This document shows positions 43,040 through 52,200 of a DNA stretch of 64,000 bases, piece after piece; positions within the stretch are counted from its first letter, which is position 1; every line of letters starts with the position of its first letter. The notes beneath the pieces were generated by a model. That model worked only from the letters and a program-made list of their open reading frames with translations, searched no databases and was not told where the DNA came from. Source of the DNA: Kribbella sp. CA-293567 (GTDB lineage: Bacteria > Actinomycetota > Actinomycetes > Propionibacteriales > Kribbellaceae); assembly GCF_027627575.1 (NCBI RefSeq), contig NZ_CP114065.1, forward strand, positions 3,162,001-3,226,000, in the 5' to 3' direction. Position numbers and translations under genes: made by a program.

Positions 43040-44565
43040 CGGAGTACGAGGTGCCGGCCGGCGGCGAGGAGCTGTTCCGGATGACCGGCATCGTGAAGGA
43101 GTTCCCCGGCGTCCGGGCCCTGGACGGCGTCGACCTGGACATCCGGCGAGGCGAGGTGCACTGCCTGCTCGGCCAGAACGGCGCCGGCAAGTCGACGCTG
43201 ATCCGCGTGCTCACTGGCGCGCACAAGCCCGACGCCGGCACCATCCGGGTGAACGGCAGCCTGGTCTCGCTCAACACCCCGGCGGACTCGATGCGGCTCG
43301 GCATCGCCGCCATCTACCAGGAACTGGACCTGGTTCCCGACCTGACCGTGGCCGAGAACATCTTTCTCGGCCACGAGCCGGCCCGCTACGGCCTGACCCG
43401 CCGGCACGAGGCGAACACCAAGGCGCGCGAACTGCTCGAAGGCCTCGGCCACGGCGAGATCCCACCGGGCCGGACCGTCGGGCTGCTGTCCGCGGCCGGC
43501 CAGCAGGTGGTGAGCATGGCCAGAGCCCTGTCGCGGGAGGCCCGGCTGATCGTGATGGACGAGCCCTCCGCGGTGCTCGACTCCGAAGAGGTCGACAACC
43601 TGTTCCGGGTGATCCGCGACCTCACCTCCCAAGGTGTCGCGATCGTCTACATCTCCCACCGGCTGGAGGAGATCCGCGAGATCGGCGACCGGGTCACCGT
43701 GCTCAAGGACGGCGCCACCGTGGCCACCGGCCTCGACGCCCGGGACACCCCGACCGCCGAACTGATCCGGCTGATGACCGGCCGCTCGATCGAGTACGTC
43801 TTCCCGCCGCGGGTCGAGCCGGACGGCACCGCGCCGGTGGTGCTCGAGGTCGAGAACCTGTCCCGGCCGCGGGAGTTCGCCGACATCAGCTTCAGCGTCC
43901 GGGCCGGCGAGATCGTCGGACTGACCGGTCTGGTCGGGTCGGGGCGGTCCGAAGTACTGGAGACCGTGTACGGCGCGCGCAGAGCGGCGACCGGGGCCGT
44001 CCGGGTGGACGGCAAGTTGCTCCGTCCCGGCCAGGTCCAGCAGGCCGTCAAGGCCGGGATCGGGCTGGCCCCGGAGGAGCGCAAGAGCCAGGCGCTGCTG
44101 CTGGACGAGGCCGTCTACAAGAACATCACCGTGTCGAGCATGGGCCGCTTCGCCAGCGGAGGATTCCTCAACGCCCAGGCCGAGCGGAAGGCCGCGGAGG
44201 AGCTGACCAAGGCGCTCGACGTGCGCCCGGCGGGAGTGGAGCATCCGGTCCGCAACCTGTCCGGTGGCAACCAGCAGAAGGTCGTACTGGCGCGCTGGCT
44301 GTTGCGGGAGTGCCGGGTACTGCTGCTGGACGAGCCGACCCGGGGCGTGGACGTCGGCGCGCGGTCCGAGATCTACGCGCTGGTCCGGAAACTGGCCGCC
44401 AGTGGTGTCGCGATCGTGCTGGTCTCCAGCGAGGTCGAGGAAGTGCTCGGTCTGGCCGACCGGGTCGTGGTGATGCGGGAGGGGCGGGCCGTGCACACGG
44501 GACCCGCGCAGGACATCGACGAACACCAGGTGCTCGACCTGGTGATGGAAGGAAGTGCCGTGTGA
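43036..44565 (+). CDS. xylG: Sugar ABC transporter ATP-binding protein (two ABC domains, XylG/RbsA type)
   Basis: 509 residues with two nucleotide-binding domains. Domain one has Walker A GQNGAGKSTL and Walker B LIVMDEPSAVLD; its signature is LSAAGQQ, a variant of LSGGQ. Domain two has the usual degenerate Walker A LVGSGRSEV, the good signature LSGGNQQKV and Walker B LLLDEPTRGVD. This layout belongs to the carbohydrate uptake type-2 family (ribose, xylose, galactose). The ATG overlaps the stop of the ROK gene. Import of xylose is inferred from xylA in the same cluster. Confidence 0.94.
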   Translation: MTEYEVPAGGEELFRMTGIVKEFPGVRALDGVDLDIRRGEVHCLLGQNGAGKSTLIRVLTGAHKPDAGTIRVNGSLVSLNTPADSMRLGIAAIYQELDLVPDLTVAENIFLGHEPARYGLTRRHEANTKARELLEGLGHGEIPPGRTVGLLSAAGQQVVSMARALSREARLIVMDEPSAVLDSEEVDNLFRVIRDLTSQGVAIVYISHRLEEIREIGDRVTVLKDGATVATGLDARDTPTAELIRLMTGRSIEYVFPPRVEPDGTAPVVLEVENLSRPREFADISFSVRAGEIVGLTGLVGSGRSEVLETVYGARRAATGAVRVDGKLLRPGQVQQAVKAGIGLAPEERKSQALLLDEAVYKNITVSSMGRFASGGFLNAQAERKAAEELTKALDVRPAGVEHPVRNLSGGNQQKVVLARWLLRECRVLLLDEPTRGVDVGARSEIYALVRKLAASGVAIVLVSSEVEEVLGLADRVVVMREGRAVHTGPAQDIDEHQVLDLVMEGSAV

Positions 44566-45659
44566 TGAGTGAGGAAGTCGCACGATCGGAGGGAACCCTG
44601 CAGGACGATCCGCCGAAGGGCCAGGCGATGGTCGAGGTCGATCCGGCCACGCCTCGCAGTGGCCGCGGCGGGGGACCGGGGACGAGCAGCGTCCTCGGCA
44701 GCCTGCTGAAGAGCGGGGCCGGCCGCAACATCGGCCTGGTGATCGCGCTGATCCTGCTCTGCATCGTCGGAGTCGCGACGGCGGGGGACCGGTTCGCGAG
44801 CACCGCGAACCTGCTGACCATCCTGCGGCTGGCCGCGGTGATCGGCGTGGTCAGCATCGGCATGACGTTCGTCATCACCGGGGGTGGCATCGACCTGTCG
44901 GTCGGCGCGCTGGTGGCGCTGGCGAGTGTCTGGGCGACCACGCTGGCGACCCAGCAGATGGCCGCCGACTACCACTGGATCTTCATGGTCTCGACCGCGA
45001 TCCTGGTCGGCGCGGCCTGCGGCCTGGTGAACGGGCTACTTGTTGCCTACGGCAAGATAGTTCCGTTCATCGCGACCCTGGCGATGCTGGCCGGGGCGCG
45101 CGGGCTGGCCGAGATCCTGTCCGACCGCAGGACCCAGATCATCAGCGTGAACTCGTTCACCGACTTCTTCGGCGGCTCGCTGATCGGTGTCCCGGTGCTG
45201 GTCTGGATGTTCGTCGTGGTCGCCGCGGCCGGCTGGGTGCTGCTCAACCGGACCACCTTCGGCCGCCGGACCTTCGCCGTCGGTGGCAACGCCGAGGCGG
45301 CCCGGCTGGCCGGGATCAAGGTGCAGCGGCACACCGTCGCGCTCTACGTGCTGGGCGGGCTGTGCTGTGGCATCGCCGCGGTGATGCTGATGGCCCGGAC
45401 GACGACCGGTAGCTCCACCCACGGTGGGCTGTACGAGCTGGACGCGATCGCGGCGGTGGTGATCGGCGGCACCCTGCTGTCCGGTGGCCGCGGCACGATC
45501 GTCGGCACCGTCTTCGGGGTGCTGATCTTCACCACCCTGAACAACGTCTTCACCCTGAACAACCTGAGCATCTCCGCCCAGTCGGTGGCGAAGGGCCTGA
45601 TCATCGTGATCGCGGTCCTCCTCCAGCAACGCCTGGCCGCCCGCGCCACCGCGCCCTAA
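44565..45659 (+). CDS. xylH: Sugar ABC transporter permease (XylH/RbsC type)
   Basis: 364 residues with eight to ten membrane helices (GLVIALILLCIVGV, IGVVSIGMTFVITGGGIDLS, VGALVALASVWATTL, and so on). The family signature VGGNAEAARLAGIKV and the GGRGTIVGT loop contact the ATPase. The N-terminal about 50 residues are hydrophilic and cytoplasmic. The ATG shares one base with the preceding stop. The frame open from 44310 is inside the ATPase gene and is not coding. It pairs with the single two-domain ATPase as a homodimer. Confidence 0.93.
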   Translation: MSEEVARSEGTLQDDPPKGQAMVEVDPATPRSGRGGGPGTSSVLGSLLKSGAGRNIGLVIALILLCIVGVATAGDRFASTANLLTILRLAAVIGVVSIGMTFVITGGGIDLSVGALVALASVWATTLATQQMAADYHWIFMVSTAILVGAACGLVNGLLVAYGKIVPFIATLAMLAGARGLAEILSDRRTQIISVNSFTDFFGGSLIGVPVLVWMFVVVAAAGWVLLNRTTFGRRTFAVGGNAEAARLAGIKVQRHTVALYVLGGLCCGIAAVMLMARTTTGSSTHGGLYELDAIAAVVIGGTLLSGGRGTIVGTVFGVLIFTTLNNVFTLNNLSISAQSVAKGLIIVIAVLLQQRLAARATAP

Positions 45660-45714
45660 TTGTAGTGAGCAGCAGCAGTACCCCTGTAGAGGTTCCATCT
45701 TTTTGGAGGACAAG

Positions 45715-46764
45715 ATGTCAGTACGTTCCGCCCGATTACTGATGACGGCCGGCTTGGTCGGGCTCAGCTCGATGGCACTGATCGCCTGTACCAGCAACAC
45801 CCCCGAAGCCGAGAAGACCACCGACTCCGGCACCCAGCAGGTCGCTGCCAAGGGCAACGACGAGCCGGGCAAGAAGGTCAAGATCGGCTTCTCCGCACCG
45901 GCCGCCGACCACGGCTGGATGGGCGCGATCACCAAGGCCACCCAGGCCGAGGCGAAGAAGCACTCCGACGTCGAGCTGGTGGTGGCCGAGGGCACCAACG
46001 ACGTCAACCTGCAGATCAGCCAGGTGGAGACCTTCATCAACGACAAGGTCGACGCGATCGTGCTGCTGCCCTTCGACGGCGCGGCGCTGACCGCGGTGGC
46101 GACCAAGGCGATGCAGGCCGGGATCACGGTGGTCAACGTGGACCGCGAGTTCGGCAGCACCTTCGCGGCCCGGACCACGATCCTGGGTGACAACAAGGGC
46201 ATGGGCGTCTCGGCCGGCACCTACATCTGCCAGCAGCTGAAGGGCAAGAAGGACGCCGTCGTCGCCGAGATCGCCGGCATCGACTCGCTGCCGCTGACCC
46301 AGGCCCGCAGTACCGGCTTCAAGGAGGCGCTGGCCGACTGTGGCCTGAAGGTCAGCAACCGCGTCGCGGCCGAGTTCACCGTCGAGTCCGGCGAGAAGGC
46401 GGCGGCCAACCTGCTGCAGGCGGCACCGAAGCTGGACGCGATCTGGAACCACGACGACGACCAGGGTGTCGGCGTGATGGCCGCGATCAAGAACTCCGGC
46501 CGCAAGGAGTTCTTCGTCGTCGGCGGGGCCGGTTCGGCGAACGTGATGCGGGAGATCAAGGCCGACAACACACTGGTCAAGGCGACCGTCATCTACCCGT
46601 CGACCCAGGGCGCCGACGGGATCAAGCTGGCCCGCCTGCTGGTCCAGAAGAAGGCCCTCGGCGACCTGGTGGAGGTCGAGGTACCGCGCACGGTCCAGCT
46701 GTACGCGCCGGTGGTCACCAAGGAGAACGTCGACCAGTACCTGCCGACCGCCTTCGAGAGCTGA
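45715..46764 (+). CDS. xylF: Sugar ABC transporter substrate-binding lipoprotein
   Basis: 349 residues. The lipoprotein signal has lipobox LIAC with Cys25. The mature part is a type-1 periplasmic-binding fold (GFSAPAADHGWMGAITKATQ, INDKVDAIVLLPFDG, VNVDREFGSTF, AIWNHDDDQGVGVMAAIKNS) as in ribose/xylose-binding proteins. The ATG at 45715 has GGAGG 5 nt upstream and starts the signal; the GTG at 45703 only adds four codons. It follows the permease by 55 bp and completes the importer. The ligand is not certain: xylose by context, another pentose or allose possible. Confidence 0.9.
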   Translation: MSVRSARLLMTAGLVGLSSMALIACTSNTPEAEKTTDSGTQQVAAKGNDEPGKKVKIGFSAPAADHGWMGAITKATQAEAKKHSDVELVVAEGTNDVNLQISQVETFINDKVDAIVLLPFDGAALTAVATKAMQAGITVVNVDREFGSTFAARTTILGDNKGMGVSAGTYICQQLKGKKDAVVAEIAGIDSLPLTQARSTGFKEALADCGLKVSNRVAAEFTVESGEKAAANLLQAAPKLDAIWNHDDDQGVGVMAAIKNSGRKEFFVVGGAGSANVMREIKADNTLVKATVIYPSTQGADGIKLARLLVQKKALGDLVEVEVPRTVQLYAPVVTKENVDQYLPTAFES

Positions 46765-46793
46765 CCGGAAGAGGACAGAGGAGTAGACCGAGT

Positions 46794-47957
46794 ATGACGA
46801 ACCTGGGCATCGGCCTGATCGGGTACGCCTTCATGGGTGCCGCCCACTCACAAGCCTGGCGCAGCGCACCGCGTTTCTTCGACCTGCCGCTGCAGCCGGA
46901 GATGACGGTGCTCTGCGGCCGGAACGCCGACGCCGTCGACGCGGCCGCGGGCAAGCTCGGCTGGTCCGGCACCGAGACCGACTGGCGCAAGCTGCTCACC
47001 CGTGACGACGTCCAGCTGATCGACGTCTGTACGCCGGGTGACAGCCACGCCGAGATCGCGATCGCGGCGTTGCGGGCCGGCAAGCACGTGCTGTGTGAGA
47101 AGCCGTTGGCCAACACCGTCGCGGAGGCCGAGCAGATGGCTGCCGCGGCGGCCGAGGCGGCGGCCAACGGGATCAGGTCGATGGTCGGGTTCACCTACCG
47201 CCGGGTGCCGGCTATCGGGCTGGCCCGGCAACTGGTGGCCGAAGGCAAGCTCGGTACCATCCGGCACGTCCGGGCGCAGTACCTGCAGGACTGGATCGCC
47301 GACCCCGAGGCGCCGCTGTCGTGGCGGCTGGACAAGGAGAAGGCCGGCTCCGGCGCGCTCGGCGACATCGGCGCGCACATCGTCGACCTGACCCAGTACA
47401 TCACCGGCGACCGGATCACCGAGGTGAGCGGGCAGCTGGAGACCTTCGTCAAGGAGCGCCCGGTCGCCGCCGAGCACAGCGGCCTGTCGGGGCAGGCGGG
47501 CACCGAGCGTGGCCCGGTGACCGTCGACGACGCCGCGATCTTCCTGGCCCGCTTCGCCGAGGGCGCGCTCGGCGTCTTCGAGGCGACCCGGTTCGCCACC
47601 GGCCGCAAGAACGCGATCCGGCTGGAGATCAACGGCAGCCGGGGCAGCCTCGCGTTCGACTTCGAGGACCTCAACGAACTGCACTTCTACGACGCGACGG
47701 AGCCGGCCGAGACGGCCGGCTTCCGCCGGATCCTCGTGACGGAAGCAGCGCACCCGTACGTCGCGGCCTGGTGGCCGCCGGGTCACCTGCTCGGCTACGA
47801 ACACGGCTTCACCCATCAAGTGGTCGACCTGATCACCGCGATCGCCGATGGCACGGACCCCGCGCCGTCGTTCGCGGACGGCCTGCAGGTCCAGCGGGTG
47901 CTGGCCGCGGTCGAGGACAGCTCGACCTCCCGACAATGGCAGGAGATTGCCTCATGA
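46794..47957 (+). CDS. Gfo/Idh/MocA-family NAD(P)-dependent oxidoreductase
   Basis: 387 residues. The Rossmann fold opens with [15 protein letters not shown]; the family motif [14 protein letters not shown] contains the conserved Lys-Pro, and [15 protein letters not shown] the catalytic His region. These enzymes oxidise or epimerise a sugar or inositol at one carbon, often making 3-keto-sugars. It overlaps xylA by 4 nt, so it is expressed with the xylose genes. A role in pre-oxidising the transported sugar is plausible, because no xylulokinase gene is present. Confidence 0.9.
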   Translation: MTNLGIGLIGYAFMGAAHSQAWRSAPRFFDLPLQPEMTVLCGRNADAVDAAAGKLGWSGTETDWRKLLTRDDVQLIDVCTPGDSHAEIAIAALRAGKHVLCEKPLANTVAEAEQMAAAAAEAAANGIRSMVGFTYRRVPAIGLARQLVAEGKLGTIRHVRAQYLQDWIADPEAPLSWRLDKEKAGSGALGDIGAHIVDLTQYITGDRITEVSGQLETFVKERPVAAEHSGLSGQAGTERGPVTVDDAAIFLARFAEGALGVFEATRFATGRKNAIRLEINGSRGSLAFDFEDLNELHFYDATEPAETAGFRRILVTEAAHPYVAAWWPPGHLLGYEHGFTHQVVDLITAIADGTDPAPSFADGLQVQRVLAAVEDSSTSRQWQEIAS

Positions 47958-49114
47958 GCTCGTACACGCCGTCCAAGGACGACAAGTTCTCCTTCGGTCT
48001 GTGGACCGTCGGCTGGGAAGGTGTCGACGTCTTCGGTACCGCGGTGCGCGCGCCGCTCGACCCGGTCCTCGCGGTCGAGAAGCTCGCCGAACTGGGCGCC
48101 TCCGCGGTGTCCTTCCACGACGACGACCTGGTGCCCGACGACAGCACCCGCCAGCAGGTGCTGGAGCGGTTCAGCAAGGCCCTGGCCGACCACGACATGG
48201 TGGTCGAGATGGCCACTACCAACCTGTTCAGCCACCCGGTCTTCAAGGACGGTGGCCTGACCGCCAACGACCGCGACGTCCGCCGGTACGCGCTGGCCAA
48301 GATCCTGCGCAACGTCGACCTGGCCGCCGAGCTGGGCGCGAAGACCTACGTGCTGTGGGGCGGCCGGGAAGGCTCCGAGTCGGGCGGCTCCAAGGACGTG
48401 CACGCCGCGCTCGACCGGTACAAGGAGTCGATGGACCTGCTCACCGGCTACGTCCGCGAGCAGGGCTACGACCTGCGCTTCGCGCTGGAGCCGAAGCCGA
48501 ACGAGCCGCGCGGCGACATCCTGCTGCCGACGATCGGTCACGCCCTGGCCTTCATCAACGACCTCGAACACCCCGACCTGGTCGGCATCAACCCCGAGGT
48601 CGGCCACGAGCAGATGGCCGGGCTGAACTACGCGCACGGCATCGCCCAGGCGCTGTGGCACGGGAAGCTCTACCACATCGACCTCAACGGTCAGCACGGT
48701 CCGCGGTTCGACCAGGACCTGCGGTTCGGCGCCGGCAACCTCCGGGAGGCGTTCTGGACGGTCGACGTCCTGCAGGGCACCGCCGGCGGACCGGGGTACG
48801 ACGGCTATGTCCACTTCGACTACAAGCCGCCGCGCACCGAGGACCTGGACGGCGTCTGGGAGACCGCGCGGGGATGCATGCGCAACTACCTGATCCTGCG
48901 GGAGAAGGTGCAGGCGTTCCGGGCCGACCCGGAGGTGCAGGAGGCCGTCGAGGCCGCCCGGGTGAACGAGCTGGCCCAGCCGACGCTCGGCGCCGGTGAG
49001 TCGCTGGACGAGTTGCGCAAGGCAACCTATGACCCCGACGCGCTGGCACAGCGTGGTCTCGGCTTCGAGCGGCTCGACCAGCTCGCGATGGACCACCTGC
49101 TCGGCGTTCGCTGA
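47954..49114 (+). CDS. xylA: Xylose isomerase
   Basis: 386 residues, the class I (Streptomyces-like) length. It converts D-xylose to D-xylulose. Active-site markers are His55 and Asp58 in SFHDDDLVP (the ring-opening His), Glu179 and Lys181 in [13 protein letters not shown], then metal ligands in [13 protein letters not shown] and the [21 protein letters not shown] segment. The ATG overlaps the oxidoreductase stop. XylB would normally be beside it but is absent from this window. About 385-residue enzymes of this class are tetramers. Confidence 0.96.
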   Translation: MSSYTPSKDDKFSFGLWTVGWEGVDVFGTAVRAPLDPVLAVEKLAELGASAVSFHDDDLVPDDSTRQQVLERFSKALADHDMVVEMATTNLFSHPVFKDGGLTANDRDVRRYALAKILRNVDLAAELGAKTYVLWGGREGSESGGSKDVHAALDRYKESMDLLTGYVREQGYDLRFALEPKPNEPRGDILLPTIGHALAFINDLEHPDLVGINPEVGHEQMAGLNYAHGIAQALWHGKLYHIDLNGQHGPRFDQDLRFGAGNLREAFWTVDVLQGTAGGPGYDGYVHFDYKPPRTEDLDGVWETARGCMRNYLILREKVQAFRADPEVQEAVEAARVNELAQPTLGAGESLDELRKATYDPDALAQRGLGFERLDQLAMDHLLGVR

Positions 49115-49185
49115 GGCAAACCCCTCCCGCGCAGGGCAGAGCACGGGACCGCAGTAGCTGAACTGGCACCACCAGGGCCGAAAAA

Positions 49186-49231
49186 TCCAGGGACCCGCCC
49201 TGGAACCCCGTCCCGCGCCCCGGCGCGGGAC
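49186..49231 (+). terminator. Tandem hairpins after xylA
   Basis: CCAGGG...CCCTGG near 49187-49203 is a short hairpin, and GTCCCGCGCC at 49210-49219 pairs with 49222-49231. They lie between xylA and the ThuA gene, so transcription of the latter may be partly separate. No T-run follows. Confidence 0.5.
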
Positions 49232-49275
49232 ATCGATGGAGCGCGCGCCTTATCCGACCCATGAGGAGCAACCCC

Positions 49276-52200
49276 ATGATCCAGCTACGCCGGCACGGCA
49301 CGCTCGTGCGTGCTCTCGTGCTCGCCCTGATCGCCACCCTGGTGATCCCGTTGTCGCCGACCCCCGCCAGTGCCCATCCCGGGCACGGCAACGACACCTT
49401 CAACGCCCTGATCTTCAGCAAGACGGCCGGTTTCCGGCACGACTCGATCCCGGCCGGGATCCAGGCGATCAAGGATCTCGCCACGGCGAACGACTTCACC
49501 GTCACCGCGACCGAGGACGCGGCGATGTTCAACGACACCGAGCTGGCGAAGTACGAGGTGGTGATCTGGCTGTCCACCACCGGTGACGTGCTCAACGCGG
49601 ACCAGCAGGGCGCCTTCGAGCGCTACATCCGCAACGGTGGCGGGTACGCCGGCGTGCACGCCGCGTCCGACACGGAGTACGACTGGCCCTGGTACGGCAA
49701 GCTCGTCGGCAGCTACTTCGACAGCCACCCGCCCGGTACGCCGAACGCGACGGTGAAGGTGGAGGACCACGCGCACGCGTCGACGGCGGAGGCTCCGACG
49801 GTCTGGCCGCGCACCGACGAGTGGTACAACTACAAGACCAATCCCCGCGGTGCGGTGCACGTGCTCGCCTCGGTGGACGAGACCACCTACACCGGCGGCA
49901 ACATGGGCGCCGAGCACCCGATCGCGTGGTGCCAGAACTACGACGGCGGCCGCGCCTGGTACACGGGGATGGGCCACACCATCCAGTCGTTCACCGACCC
50001 GACCTTCCGCAAGCACCTGCTCGGTGGTCTCAGGACCGCGGCAGGGGTCGAGGCCGCCGACTGCGGCGCGTCGCTGAGCGAGAGCTACGAGAAGGTCACG
50101 CTCGACGACGACACCGCGAACCCGATGGAGCTGGCGATCGCCAAGGACGGCCGGGTCTTCTACATCGACCGCAACGGCGCGGTGAAGATCGTCAAGACCG
50201 ACGGCTCGGTGGTCACCGCCGGCACGTTGAGTGTCTACACCGGCCAGGAGTTCGGCCTGCTCGGCATCGCGCTCGACCCGGCCTTCGACCAGAACGGGTT
50301 CGTCTATCTCTACAGCTCGCCGGCCGGCACCGAGGCCTACGACGAGGTCTCCCGCTTCAAGGTCACCGGGGACACCCTCGACCTGGCGAGCAAGAAGCAG
50401 ATCCTGCGGATCGACACCCAGCGCGCCGAGTGCTGTCACGCCGGTGGAGCCCTCGAGTTCGACGGCGACGGCAACCTTTACATCGCCACCGGTGACAACA
50501 GCAACCCGTTCGCCTCGGACGGCTACTCGCCCTTGGACGAGCGGACCGGCCGCGCCGCCTGGGACTCCCAGCGCAGCTCCGCCAACAGCAACAACCTGAA
50601 CGGCAAGGTGCTGAGGATCCACCCGGAGGCCGACGGAACGTACACGGTGCCGGCCGGCAACATGTTCCCCGCCGGTACTGCGAAGACGCGGCCGGAGATC
50701 TTCGCGATGGGCTTCCGCAACCCGTTCCGGATCGGCATCGACCCGAGCACCGGCAACCTGTTCGTGGCCGACTACGGTCCGGACGCCGGGCAGGTCTCAC
50801 CGACGCGTGGGCCGGACGGCCGGGTCGAGTGGAACGTCCTCGACAAGCCGGGCTTCTACGGCTGGCCGTACTGCGTGGGCAACAACACGCCGTACAACGA
50901 CTTCGACTTCGCCACCGGGGTCGCGGGCACGACCTTCGACTGCGCGGCGCCGGTCAACAACTCGCCGAACAACACCGGTATCACCCAGCTGCCCGCGGCG
51001 GTGCCCGCGTCGCTGTGGATGGGCAAGTCGACCACCGGCGTCCCCGAGATCGGCGGCAGTGGTGCGCCGATGACCAGCGGCGCGTACGACTTCGACCCGG
51101 ACAGCGACTCCGACCGCAAGTGGCCGGAGTACTTCGACGGCAAGGCCGTGTTCGCCGACTGGAACGACAGCAGGCTGTTCTCGGTGCAGCTGAAGGACGA
51201 CCGCGCCGGTGTCTCGGACGTCTCGCGGATGCTGGCGAAGATGAACTTCATCCGGCCGCACGCGCTGCAGTTCGGGCCGGACGGCGCGCTCTACGTGATC
51301 GAGTGGGGCAGCGGTTTCGGTGGCAACAACGCCGACTCCGGCATCTACCGGATCGACTACACCTCCGGTAACCAGGCGCCACTCGCGCAGTTCAGTACGG
51401 ACAAGACGTCCGGTCCGGTGCCGCTGACGGTCGCGTTCGACTCGACCGGATCACGCGATCCCGACGGTCAGCAGATCACCCTGGCCTGGGACTTCGACGG
51501 CAACGGCACGACCGACAGTGTCGAGGCGAAGCCTTCGCACACCTACACGACCGCCGGGGTGTTCACCGCCCGGTTGACGGTGACCGACAGCGACGGCCGG
51601 ACCGCGGTCTCGAACCGGTCGATCACGGCCGGCAACACCGCGCCGACGATCACCGTGGAGGCGCCGGTGGACGGCGGGTTCTTCGACTTCGGCGACACGG
51701 TCAGGTACAAGGTGACGGTGACCGATCCGGAGGACGGCACGGTCGACTGCAACGACGTCATCACCCAGCCCGCGCTCGGCCACGACGAGCACGCCCACGA
51801 CTACGAGCAGTACTTCGGCTGTGAAGGCGTCATCCCGGTCAACGGGGACACCGGCCACGTCGGGGCGAACATCTTCGGCATCGTCAAGGTGAAGTACACC
51901 GACAAGGGAGCGCCGGGAGCCGCCCGGCTGACCACCGAGAAGGTCGTTCAGCTTCAGCCGAAGACGCGCGAGGCGGAGTACTTCAGTGAGACCGGAGGAC
52001 CGGGCGACACCGGCGGGGTACAGGTCGAGGACACCGGTGACGTCGCCGGCGGCGGGAAGAACATCGGCTTCATCGAAGACGGTGACTGGTGGAGCTTCGA
52101 GCCCACCAATCTGACCGGAATCACCCAGGTCCAGTTGCGCGCGGCGTCCGAGAACGCCGGGGCCACCGTGCAGGTCCGCCAGGGTTCGCCGACCGACGGC